A DNA stretch of 64,000 nucleotides from contig NZ_CP196822.1 of assembly GCF_051912485.1 (NCBI RefSeq), positions 1,922,001-1,986,000 of the forward strand. The letters run 5' to 3'. A program made the translations under genes and the position numbers. The DNA is from Nitrobacter sp051912485. GTDB lineage: Bacteria > Pseudomonadota > Alphaproteobacteria > Rhizobiales > Xanthobacteraceae. The notes under the pieces are model-generated. The model was not told the origin of the DNA and searched no databases. It saw nothing but the letters and a program-made list of their open reading frames with translations. Positions 8,578-16,337 of the stretch are shown here, piece after piece. Numbering within the stretch: position 1 is the stretch's first letter; every line of letters starts with the position of its first letter.

Positions 8578-8871
8578 TTATCGCCGATAAGTCCTTCGTG
8601 CATCAGGGTATGCAGCGGGATCGTCTTCCAGGAAACGATAGAAGGGATTCACGTCACAATACGCGCGGCGACCAGAGGCCGTCGCGAGACATTGCTGATA
8701 GGTGTCGAAGCTGCAATCCCCCACACCACTATCGTAATATTCGCCCTTGATGCAATACGGGTAATCCCGGGCCTGCGCCACTGACGGAGCCAAAACAAGA
8801 AACGAGACAGCAGCACCGGTGCATACGGTCATGAGCAAAAATTTGGGAATCGTCACCATGTGATTGACCAT
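8578..8871 (-). CDS. DUF3551 small secreted protein
   Basis: Small exported protein with a hydrophobic signal (KFLLMTVCTGAAVSFLVLAP, cleavage after AQA) and a mature part with regularly spaced cysteines (YPYCIKG, GDCSFDTYQQCLATASG, YCDVNPF), the pattern of the DUF3551 family that is multiplied in Bradyrhizobium-type genomes. Function is unknown. The open frame runs back to 9084, but a signal peptide demands a start near 8871 (MVNHMVTIPK) or 8889; neither has a good ribosome-binding site. About 97 residues. Confidence 0.72.
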   Translation of the reverse strand: MVNHMVTIPKFLLMTVCTGAAVSFLVLAPSVAQARDYPYCIKGEYYDSGVGDCSFDTYQQCLATASGRRAYCDVNPFYRFLEDDPAAYPDARRTYRR

Positions 8872-9221
8872 CCGTATCCGCTTATCCATTTCAGACGTTC
8901 GCTTGGCCTCAAGCACTTGCTTATAGTGCGAACGCGTCGAATCCACTATCATCGCCTTAGGTATCACAGCAATTTGCTGGGAAGAATGGGCCTCGATTGA
9001 ACTGTCACGCCCCGGCTCTGTGCTGGCGTTCACGTCTTGAAACTTGAACCGGGTCAAGGGCGGGATGTTTGGGACAGCGGCCAAGCCGCGGTTCTAACGA
9101 CCAGCCGGTCACGAAGCGTCGAAACGCGCTTCATCGTCAATCTTTGTTTCGGCTCCGCGGCCCCCCCCCCCCGCGACTTACAGGGATTTTGCGACCACCT
9201 CTGTCTCGCGGCAATACAAAG
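8872..9221. other. Intergenic region with a 12-C homopolymer
   Basis: Region between the DUF3551 gene and the first porin. No gene is recognised. A run of 12 C at 9161-9172 is the longest homopolymer I noticed in the window and sits just beyond the porin terminator. Some base composition here resembles degraded coding sequence, but nothing is identifiable. Confidence 0.5.
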
Positions 9222-9246
9222 CCTCCGGCAATTTTCCGCCGGTGGT
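9222..9246 (-). terminator. Decayed terminator of porin 1
   Basis: A CCTCCGGC / GCCGGTGG hairpin with an AATTTTCC loop lies 17 bases past the porin stop on the minus strand. It is the counterpart of the terminator after porin 2 at 11300-11327, with the same arms and nearly the same loop but with mismatches and no clean T-run. It is probably a weakened duplicate. Confidence 0.55.
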
Positions 9247-9262
9247 TCAAATTCAAATATCG

Positions 9263-10777
9263 TTACCAGGAGCGCTGCGCGCGGAACATCACAGTCCAGG
9301 TGTCCTGATCCTTCAGGGTATAATTACCCGCGGGCTTGCCAATAGCGGGATAGGCTACAAAAGCTGCCGTACCTTCATACTTCTGATCCAGCATGGTGTA
9401 GAGCGCTTCGGTCGTGAAGGTCAGGTTCCTGACCGGAGTCCATCGGAGGTTCGCTCCAATCTGCCCAATGTTATAGTCCGGGTTGCAAGTGGTGACACCC
9501 AGACCGATGGCAGCAGGAATCGTCACGCCGCACATGAAGGCTTTGGCCGCGCCGGTGTAGCTCACTGCAGCGAAGGCGCCGAAAACCGAGCTAGCCCAAT
9601 GCTCGTTCCAATTGTGATTGAATGCGCCGCGCATGCCCCAGGTCGAGACCAGCTGAAGCTGGCCGCCAGGACCAAACACCGCATCTGGCGCAAAGCCATA
9701 TCCAATGCCGGTTATGCCGGTATAGATCATGTTGACACCCGCCCCTGCAGCCAGGTCCTGGATGTTGTAACGGGTCGCGCCATTGGTGTAGACGCCCTGA
9801 AAGTCGAGCGTGTCGCCCGGTCCGGTCGGGAGGTTCTTAATTGATAGAGCGAGCTGACCGGCCCAACCCCACTTGTCTCGCGGACCGCCACTTGCTTGAT
9901 CGGTATAGTAGGCAGGATTGTTGTTGTGAGCCGCAACCGACGCTTGGAACGAGCCCCAGGCCTGATCGACGCGAAGTTGACCCACGACCTCAGGAACGGT
10001 GGTCCCACCGTAATCATTCGAGCCGTAGCCAAAGTTCGCAGTACCGAAGATCGCGGTCGGCGCTACCCCGAGGTTTAGAATGCCAGCCTGGAAGTATTGG
10101 GTGGGATCCTGCACGGCGATCGTGCCCGACACCCCGTTGCCGAACTCTGCAGTATAGGCGAACTGGTTCACGCCGATAATACCGCCGCCGCCGCCGACGA
10201 GACCGTCGAAGATGTTGTTGCCTAGATAGTTTCCCCACGGAGTGGCGAACTGAGAGGCAGCTCTACCCATCGTGAAGCCGGCGAACTGGATGAAGGCGTA
10301 GTACACGCCTAGCTGGCCACCGGAGACGGCGCCGTTGCCGCTGGCTCCGGACGGAGCCGAATTATAGATCGTCGCACCGGTACCGTCACCGGCATAACCG
10401 CCCGAGGTCCAGGTGAAGACCGTATCGGAATAGGTGCGGACCACACCGTACTCAGTGGCGGTGCGGGTATCGACGGTTAGATCTGCGCGAGACCGCCAGG
10501 TGAAACCATTGGTGAAACGGTTCTGCGCACCGCCGGCACCCGTGGTGTTACCGGCAAACATCAAGTTGGTGTTGATGCCCATGTCTGCACGTACATAGCC
10601 GCCCAGCTTGATGCAGGTGTCAGTGCCGGGGATATAGTAGAAGCCTGCGCCGTATAGGGAGCAAATCTTCACGTATTCGACCGCCTTGGCCTTCAATGGA
10701 AGGTCAGCAGCCTGTGCCCCGCTCATGACGACAAGACCTGCCGCCGAGCCAAGGAAAAGGCTCTTCATCGATTTCAT
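9263..10777 (-). CDS. Outer-membrane porin (Porin_2 family), copy 1
   Basis: A 504-residue porin of the Rhizobiales Omp2/RopA-like family, a 16-stranded beta-barrel for diffusion of small solutes. A signal peptide (ending SGAQA, followed by ADLPLKAKAVEYVKICS) precedes the family N-terminus with GAGFYYIPGTDTCIKLGGY. The last residue is Trp (RAQRSW), the C-terminal aromatic needed for barrel assembly. The start is the ATG at 10777 with a GAGGG ribosome-binding site. It is a close paralogue of the gene at 11354-12871; the leader and 5' untranslated region (AGAGCAACTTGGAGG) are almost identical, so it is a tandem duplication. Confidence 0.95.
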   Translation of the reverse strand: MKSMKSLFLGSAAGLVVMSGAQAADLPLKAKAVEYVKICSLYGAGFYYIPGTDTCIKLGGYVRADMGINTNLMFAGNTTGAGGAQNRFTNGFTWRSRADLTVDTRTATEYGVVRTYSDTVFTWTSGGYAGDGTGATIYNSAPSGASGNGAVSGGQLGVYYAFIQFAGFTMGRAASQFATPWGNYLGNNIFDGLVGGGGGIIGVNQFAYTAEFGNGVSGTIAVQDPTQYFQAGILNLGVAPTAIFGTANFGYGSNDYGGTTVPEVVGQLRVDQAWGSFQASVAAHNNNPAYYTDQASGGPRDKWGWAGQLALSIKNLPTGPGDTLDFQGVYTNGATRYNIQDLAAGAGVNMIYTGITGIGYGFAPDAVFGPGGQLQLVSTWGMRGAFNHNWNEHWASSVFGAFAAVSYTGAAKAFMCGVTIPAAIGLGVTTCNPDYNIGQIGANLRWTPVRNLTFTTEALYTMLDQKYEGTAAFVAYPAIGKPAGNYTLKDQDTWTVMFRAQRSW

Positions 10778-11299
10778 CTTAACCCTCCAAGTTGCTCTGC
10801 AGCGCAGGTCGCGTACCGCTGTATAAGCACTCGAAGAAAATCCCAGAAGATAGTTAAGAGAGTATTCTTGCGCACGACAAGCTGCCCCGCAGAGAGCACA
10901 ATTAGTGTCCTTGGATAGCCATGCATGCGGCTTGCTTAAGCGACTGAAGAGTCCGGCGGGATCAGGCGACAACACTAAGCAAGCTCGTGCAATTGCGGTC
11001 CTGCAATCAACGATGCGGCCTTTATTTGAGCAAATGCACTCGGTTCGGCCGAAAAACCCAAGATGTTGACCGCCCGTCCCGTTACGCGAACAAGAAGCTT
11101 TGGTCCTTCATCTTCGGAGGGGCTTCCGGGCCACGCGAACTGAGGGACCAGCCGCCTAACTGCATGATGATGGCCAAGGCTTGGCCCATTAAGACTCGGC
11201 CCGTTGCGGCATCTCGTCTCGGTCGTCATTTTTGTATCGGTCGCCGGCGCGCCGCGAATTACCGGGATTGCATCACAATCTTCGCCTCGCGCAAAACAA
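10778..11299. other. Upstream region of porin 1
   Basis: About 520 bases separate the two porins. The part next to 10777 is the porin 1 leader, with AACTTGGAGGG shared with porin 2. The rest should contain its promoter. No protein-coding gene is convincing here; the open frames run antisense or are not protein-like. Confidence 0.5.
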
Positions 11300-11327
11300 A
11301 ACCCCCGGCAGTTTCCCGCCGGGGGTT
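11300..11327 (-). terminator. Rho-independent terminator of porin 2
   Basis: A perfect 10-bp hairpin (AACCCCCGGC at 11300-11309, GCCGGGGGTT at 11318-11327) with an 8-base loop, followed on the minus strand by TTTGTTTTGC. It lies 26 bases past the porin 2 stop codon. Confidence 0.88.
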
Positions 11328-11353
11328 CTCTCAGAATTGTCAGACGACCTGTA

Positions 11354-12871
11354 TTACCAGGTGCGCTGAGCGCGCAACATGACGGTCCAGATGTTCTGAT
11401 CCTGCAGGGCATAGGTATTTGGCGGCTTGGCAACGGTATTGCTTGCCGCATTCGTTGTCGTGCCGACGTACTTCTGATCCAGCATGGTATAGAGACCTTC
11501 CGCCGTGAAGGTCAGGTTCTTGACCGGAGTCCAAGCCAGATTCGCACCGATCTGAGCGATGTTGTAGTCCGGATTACACGTGGTAAGTGCGTTCCCGCGC
11601 AGGGTGCTGACCGTACCATTCACCCCATTGCACATAAGAGCCTTGGCTGTGCCATTGTAGCTAACAGACGCGTAGGCGCCAAACAGCGAACTCTTCCAGT
11701 ACGGGTTCCAGTTGTGGTTGAAGGCGCCACGCATGCCCCATGTCTGGACCAGCTGCTGCGATCCACCCGCGAACACCGAGTCAGGAGCAAAGCCGAGGCC
11801 GACGCTCGTTACGCCACCGTAGAGCGTGTTGGCCCCAGCCGGGGTGCCCAGTTCCTGGATGTTGTAACGGGTTGCACCGTCCGTATACACGCCCTGGATG
11901 TTGATCGTGTCACCCGGTCCGGTCGGGATGTTCTTGATCGACAGAGCGAGCTGACCGGCCCAACCCCACTTGTCGCCGGGACCAGTGAAGGGATCCGCGC
12001 CAAAGGTATTCACGCCATAGTAAGCGGCATTGTTGTCATGCGCCGCAACCGACACCTGGAACAGACCCCAGGCCTGATCGACGCGGAGTTGGCCAACCAC
12101 GTCGGGAGCTTTCGTACCAGCGTAGTCGCTTGCGCCGTAGCCGAAGTTGCCAGCCGCCGCTGCGCCGAGGTTGTTGACGCCGGCCTGGAAGTATATGGTC
12201 GGATCCTGCGCGGCGATCGTGCCCGACACCCCGTTGCCGAACTCTGCGGTGTAGGCGAACTGGTTCACGCCACCCGAGAACGCGCCGCCACCGCCGACAA
12301 GAGCGTCGCTGATGTTGCCCGGCTGGTGTCCCCATGGCGCGCTGAATTGCGAGACAGCTTTACCGATCGTGAATCCGGCGAACTGAATGAAGGCGTAGTT
12401 CAGGCCGATCTGGCCGCCGGAGACGGCGCCGTTGCCGCTTGCTCCAAGCGGAGCAGAGTCATACGCAGTCGTACCCAAGCCTGAGTACTGGCCCGAGGTC
12501 CACGTGAAGACCGTATCGGCGTAGGTGCGGACCACGCCGTATTCCGTAGCGGTGCGGGTATCGATGTTCAGGTCTGCACGCGACCGCCAGGTGAAGTCGT
12601 TGCTGAGACGGTTCTGCGCACCAGCGACACCATTGGTGTTGCCGCCGACCGGCGACGAACCCGCGTTGATCCCCATGTCAGCACGGATATAGCCGCCCAG
12701 CTTGATGCAAGTGTCGGTGCCCGGGATGTAATAGAAGCCCGCGCCGTACAGGGAGCAGATCTTCACGTATTCGACCGCCTTGGCCTTCAACGGAAGATCA
12801 GCGGCCTGTGCCCCGCTCATGGCGACCAGACCCGCCGCCGAGCTGAGGAAAAGGCTCTTCATCAATTTCAT
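11354..12871 (-). CDS. Outer-membrane porin (Porin_2 family), copy 2
   Basis: A 505-residue paralogue of the porin at 9263-10777. The signal peptide (MKLMKSLFLSSAAGLVAMSG, cleavage after AQA) and the first 60 mature residues are nearly identical. Divergence is concentrated in segments likely to be surface loops, for example after NTNGVAGAQNR and around FGADPFTGPGDK. It ends in Trp (RAQRTW). The start is the ATG at 12871 with TTGGAGG nine bases upstream. It is transcribed first in the pair, but each copy has its own terminator and leader, so they are likely expressed independently. Confidence 0.95.
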   Translation of the reverse strand: MKLMKSLFLSSAAGLVAMSGAQAADLPLKAKAVEYVKICSLYGAGFYYIPGTDTCIKLGGYIRADMGINAGSSPVGGNTNGVAGAQNRLSNDFTWRSRADLNIDTRTATEYGVVRTYADTVFTWTSGQYSGLGTTAYDSAPLGASGNGAVSGGQIGLNYAFIQFAGFTIGKAVSQFSAPWGHQPGNISDALVGGGGAFSGGVNQFAYTAEFGNGVSGTIAAQDPTIYFQAGVNNLGAAAAGNFGYGASDYAGTKAPDVVGQLRVDQAWGLFQVSVAAHDNNAAYYGVNTFGADPFTGPGDKWGWAGQLALSIKNIPTGPGDTINIQGVYTDGATRYNIQELGTPAGANTLYGGVTSVGLGFAPDSVFAGGSQQLVQTWGMRGAFNHNWNPYWKSSLFGAYASVSYNGTAKALMCNGVNGTVSTLRGNALTTCNPDYNIAQIGANLAWTPVKNLTFTAEGLYTMLDQKYVGTTTNAASNTVAKPPNTYALQDQNIWTVMLRAQRTW

Positions 12872-13477
12872 TTTAACCTCCAAGTTGCTCTGTAGGGCAG
12901 GTTCCGGATCCGCTGAGCGCATATCGCTCGAAGAAACGTTCCCTCAGTCCCTGACTAACCGCCTAGCCGTTTCGCGCTTGTCGAACACTTCCGCTCAACG
13001 CGAGGGACTCAAGCGAACCACCCAAAAACAGCGAACTACTAAAACGGGACGACCTCGGGATGCCCCCCTCCGTCGTGTGATCACAATTACCGAACCGCCC
13101 TGCACACGCAATAAAGGAACGTCTCAGAATAGAACGCGTCCAACCGTTTTTGACGGTGTGTTGCACAAACACCACGCCCTCCCGTTGCAGACAGCCAAAC
13201 AACTCGTTGTTTTGTCGTATATTTTATAAAACGGGTCTTCGAAGCTGCGGGAGCGGTGGACTCACCGTCTTGCCAGCAGTTGCCGGCCTGGACGCTCAAT
13301 CCTGACGAATCACCGACCACATCGTGCGGCCTGATTCGACAGGCTTTCGATGCCTGTTTTGCGCTGCAAATTCCCGACCAATGCGGCAAGGTCGAGAGTC
13401 ATCGACAATATAACGACCCCGCAGGTGTGGCGGGGGACGATTCTGGCGCGCGACGGTCAGATCTCACGATCCGGCGC
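12872..13477. other. Upstream region of porin 2
   Basis: Roughly 600 bases between porin 2 and tRNA-Ser. It begins with the porin 2 ribosome-binding site and leader and should contain its promoter. The stretch 13100-13230 is AT-richer than its surroundings. I see no credible gene, RNA or repeat. Confidence 0.5.
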
Positions 13478-13506
13478 TTGCGGCTGGCGAGCGTGTCGGG
13501 CATATC
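13478..13506 (+). promoter_or_regulatory. Possible promoter of tRNA-Ser
   Basis: TTGCGG (13478-13483), 17 bases, then CATATC (13501-13506), with the mature tRNA end ten bases downstream. Spacing and position fit a housekeeping promoter with a very short leader. This is inferred from pattern only. Confidence 0.35.
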
Positions 13507-13515
13507 GGCAGCAAC

Positions 13516-13609
13516 GGAGCTGTGGCCGAGTGGCTGAAGGCGGCGGTTTGCTAAACCGTTATAGGGTTGTAAAGCCCTATCGAGGGTTCGAATCCCTCCG
13601 GCTCCGCCA
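13516..13609 (+). tRNA. tRNA-Ser (GCT anticodon)
   Basis: A class II tRNA of 94 bases including encoded CCA. The acceptor stem GGAGCTG pairs with CGGCTCC. The anticodon stem-loop (CGGTTTGCTAAACCG) carries GCT, reading AGC/AGT serine codons. A long variable arm (TTATAGGGTTGTAAAGCCCTA) and the T-loop GGTTCGAATCC follow. All features of a functional serine tRNA are present. Confidence 0.96.
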
Positions 13610-13879
13610 TCCCAAAAGAAGCAAGGTCGTCCGGGGACACACGATCTCCTGCGGTTTCTCCAGGTTATGACGGAGGCGCGGCTTCGGTCGACCAGGCCGA
13701 GGGGCGCTACGCTATTCGCCACCTTCGGTTCCGCAAGTGCAGCCTGCCCTCGCCGACATCGAAGCGGTCATTGCTTCTGATAGCCCAGGGAGATGCGCTC
13801 ACACTTCGGGCGACCATAAACCAAACGACCGGGCGCAAATCTGAAGCGCACGCCGACATTACCGCGGACAGCTTCCAAG

Positions 13880-14390
13880 GATGCCATTCGCTTTGTTCAG
13901 CGAGCTGATCGAGAAGCAAAGCGCCGGGAACGTCAACGCCGTACTCACGGATCTTGATGGCGCTCTTCAACTTGATCCAAAACAGAAACGGCACCGTACG
14001 TCGTCGTCATTTTCGCTGGGCATGGCGTCGAAACAGGCGGCGTCAACTACCTCATTACGGTTGATGCAAGCTGGAGAGCGGCAAGAAGCTGCGATCCGAT
14101 GCTCTATGCCTGAAGGATCTTGCAGCGGCTGCGAGCAACGCAAGGCATGGATCGCTCGTCATCGTAGACGCCTGTCGCGACGATCTCTTCGTTGAGGCCC
14201 GAGCCGTTGCGGCGTCGCGCAACTCTGAAGCGAAACCGCCGATGCCGATTCCGAAGAGACTACAGGGCGGTGGCGCAACACCGACGCCCGCCACGCAACA
14301 ACGTCGGCGCGTGTCGCCAAGCGGGCCGAGGGACACCAGACGCTCGGTCGCGTGCGGCACAGCTTCCGCTGCGCCTTTGCTGCCCTAGAA
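13880..14390 (+). pseudogene. Frameshifted caspase-family (peptidase C14) remnant
   Basis: Two pieces of a caspase/metacaspase p20 domain lie in different frames. One frame from 13994 reads PYVVVIFAGHGVETGG followed by VNYLITVDA, with the catalytic histidine at codon 14021-14023. It hits a stop soon after. The next frame resumes with KDLAAAASNARHGSLVIVDACRDD, with the catalytic cysteine at 14173-14175. Both dyad residues survive, but a frameshift lies between about 14065 and 14100, and further disruptions precede 13994. The N-terminal part is not recoverable with confidence. Identification rests on the GHG and DACRD motifs and on their correct order and spacing. Confidence 0.6.
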
Positions 14391-14419
14391 ATTTGCCCGG
14401 AAGATCGCCTGAGCGTGGA

Positions 14420-14686
14420 TCAATGAACCGTCATCCATGCCCGCGCATCTCGCTGCGCCGCGACAATCTCGGCCTCGGACATCAGCGCTGCAACTTCGCG
14501 GCGCATTGCGATCGCTTCGGCGTGGCCTTTGAGCGCCGCGAGATTGAACCATTTATGCGCGGCCACCAGATCGACCAGGCCGGCCCGACCGCTGGCCCAG
14601 TACAGGCCGCGTTCGAACAGAATATCCTGGATGGCGTCGGCGCCCACCGGCACCACCGTATCGAAGTCGATTTGCCCCTGAAACAT
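14420..14686 (-). CDS. Sel1-like repeat small protein
   Basis: An 88-residue protein in which LVAAHKWFNLAALKGHAEA and the preceding DILFERGLYWASGRAGLVD match one Sel1-like (TPR-related) repeat, followed by AIAMRREVAALMSEAEIVAAQ, the usual terminal segment of Sel1 proteins. The start at 14686 (MFQGQIDFDTVV) has AGGAAC seven bases upstream. Such proteins are common single-domain adaptors in Rhizobiales; the partner is unknown. It directly follows the caspase remnant in opposite orientation. Confidence 0.72.
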   Translation of the reverse strand: MFQGQIDFDTVVPVGADAIQDILFERGLYWASGRAGLVDLVAAHKWFNLAALKGHAEAIAMRREVAALMSEAEIVAAQRDARAWMTVH

Positions 14687-15095
14687 CGCTCTGTTCCTTT
14701 TTATAACCGCCCTGCTCCGAGCGCGGCCCATCCACCTGTTGTCGCCCCACCGGTCCCGACCGCCGTTCGCCGGCGTGCCGTCCTGACGCGCAGACCATGG
14801 AGGTAAAATTTGAAGAGCAGTTTAAGCATCGCGATGAATCGAACGTGAACGCTCCCCAGGTGCAGGCATCGCACAGATTCAAAAAGCCCTTATTAGACGG
14901 AGGCTTTTGAGCTTTCATACAATTCGATTTACCGTCCCATTTGGCAAACCGGTAACCATCGCCACAGTCGGTATCGGACCGCGCGCCCTCAGAATCACCG
15001 AGCGACAACGCCGTGAGAACCGAGATTGCACACGGCACAGCGGCGACGACTCGAAATGTATTGATAGGGAAACTGCAACACCGGGGCTGAGCCAC
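14553..15095 (-). CDS. Possible small cysteine-rich exported protein (doubtful)
   Basis: The first 105 residues of this frame look protein-like: a hydrophobic stretch (FRVVAAVPCAISVLTALSLG) that could be a signal peptide, then a cysteine-rich part (DTDCGDGYRFAKWDGKSNC, NLCDACTWGAF, SSRCLNCSSNF). The later part overlaps the Sel1-like gene in another frame and is probably not real, suggesting a truncated or frameshifted gene. It would start with GTG at 15095. No family is recognised. Confidence 0.3.
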   Translation of the reverse strand: MAQPRCCSFPINTFRVVAAVPCAISVLTALSLGDSEGARSDTDCGDGYRFAKWDGKSNCMKAQKPPSNKGFLNLCDACTWGAFTFDSSRCLNCSSNFTSMVCASGRHAGERRSGPVGRQQVDGPRSEQGGYKKEQSDVSGANRLRYGGAGGRRRHPGYSVRTRPVLGQRSGRPGRSGGRA

Positions 15096-15410
15096 GCCGG
15101 TGGCAGGACGAGGGCGTCGGTGAACACGTCAGGACCAACTCTCACCGCAGCCGAGGCCGCTGGTGATCGCGGACATTTATATTATATCCGCATCGAACGA
15201 AGACCGCCGATGATATTCACCGCGCTCTTCCGTCGGACCGGTTGTCTCGGGAGTTCCGAAACCGACGACCCGACCGTTTGACCTGATGTCTCGCCGACAC
15301 CCTCTTTCGTCGACCGGAGCCTGAATTGAAAATCTGCTTGTGGGAAACAAACTCTCTTCGGCTCCCGCGACGCCGCCGGCTCAAGCCGCCGGCGATTCCA
15401 TAAGGCGAGC

Positions 15411-15518
15411 TTACTTCTTCTTCTTGGCGACCTTGCGGGTCTTCTTTGCAGTCTTCTTCACTGCGCTCTTCGCCTTCTTCGCCTTCTTCGCCTTTGCCTT
15501 CTTCGCCTTCTTGGCCAT
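15411..15518 (-). CDS. 35-residue Lys/Ala-repeat (histone H1-like) protein
   Basis: A very short gene starting at 15518 (ATG) and ending TAA at 15411. The product is almost only lysine and alanine in KKAK steps (MAKKAKKAKAKKAKKAKS, then AVKKTAKKTRKVAKKKK). A good ribosome-binding site, CTGGAGGGC, lies five bases upstream. It resembles the lysine-rich C-terminal domain of histone H1-like and other DNA-binding proteins that are frequent in Bradyrhizobiaceae. A GC-rich inverted repeat (15374-15380 / 15388-15394) follows. It probably binds nucleic acid, but this is inferred from charge only. Confidence 0.65.
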   Translation of the reverse strand: MAKKAKKAKAKKAKKAKSAVKKTAKKTRKVAKKKK

Positions 15519-16204
15519 GTTGCCCTCCAGAGTTAATGAGATGGCTTAGTCGCTACATGCACTCGGGAATCGAAGTGCACATCATTCGAATACACCAACA
15601 CATTGAAAAAAACAGTGTCCCGCTTAAGGAAGTGTTGACGGACCAATGCCGTCACGACGACGACACGTTTCACGATGACGCGTGGATTCGCCGATGAGCG
15701 ACGCGAGCAACTCGTGAAAAGCCGACACTGGTAATTATCGCGATTTCAGAAAGAGGCTGCGCCGCAATGGCATCCTGCATTTCGAAAATTGATGACGGAC
15801 GCACGGCAAACATCGCACCGAGTCGCCATGACGATGAAAGTCGCTATAGCGCGGACTCCGAGTCGCAACTTTTGGCAATAAAAATATTTTTGCGATAACC
15901 TTGGGAATTGCCGTTCGGAGCCCGCGAAAGTGCGCTTCTTGCGAATCGTAAAATCCGATTCGCAAAATTGATCCAGCGACCGCAGCCCTGTTGCCGAGCC
16001 TCGCCAACACGCCAGCGCACGCGAACGCAACCTCAAATTTGCGACGAGCAGACGAACTGTCGTGTCGGCCGATATCTATTCCGCGTTCCGCGCAGTATCC
16101 TTCGAACAACTCGGGCCACTCACCAAGCCGACCATACAAGCGTGCCGTCGCATCGATGCCGACAGAATGAGCGAATGCAAATGCGCACGGAGTCGAAGCG
16201 CCGG
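15519..16204. other. Gene-poor stretch before the gatB repeat
   Basis: About 690 bases with no confident gene. A minus-strand open frame (15735-16139) begins MYGRLGEWPELFEGYCAERG and has a few protein-like segments, but it lacks a ribosome-binding site, matches no family I know and its second half is of different composition. It may be a decayed gene. The stretch 15560-15900 looks lower in GC than the window average. Confidence 0.4.
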
Positions 16205-16322
16205 TTAGAGCATTTTCCGGCTAAGTGAAATCCGGTTAGCCGTAAGAAAGTGCTCTCAATCGATAACTTGCGCTTATTCATATCGTAAAATCGGTATCCA
16301 CTTTTGCGGAATACGCGCTGGA
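16205..16322. repeat. Bradyrhizobiaceae-type intergenic palindromic repeat
   Basis: Starts TAGAGCATTTTCCGGCTAAG, contains the internal inverted repeat CCGGCTAAGTG / GGTTAGCCG and AGAGCATTTTC / GAAAGTGCTCT, and ends CACTTTTGCGGAATACGCGCTG. Parts of it recur at 42840-42870 (GGTATCCGCTT) and at 43161-43190 (GATCCACTTCTCCGGAATACGCGCT). Similar sequences are scattered in intergenic regions of this bacterial family. Confidence 0.7.
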
Positions 16323-16337
16323 GACCGCCGAAGACGA

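Noticed and set aside
15735..16139. Minus-strand frame starting MYGRLGEWPELF
   Set aside because: Partly protein-like, but no ribosome-binding site, no family and mixed composition; noted only within the gap description.
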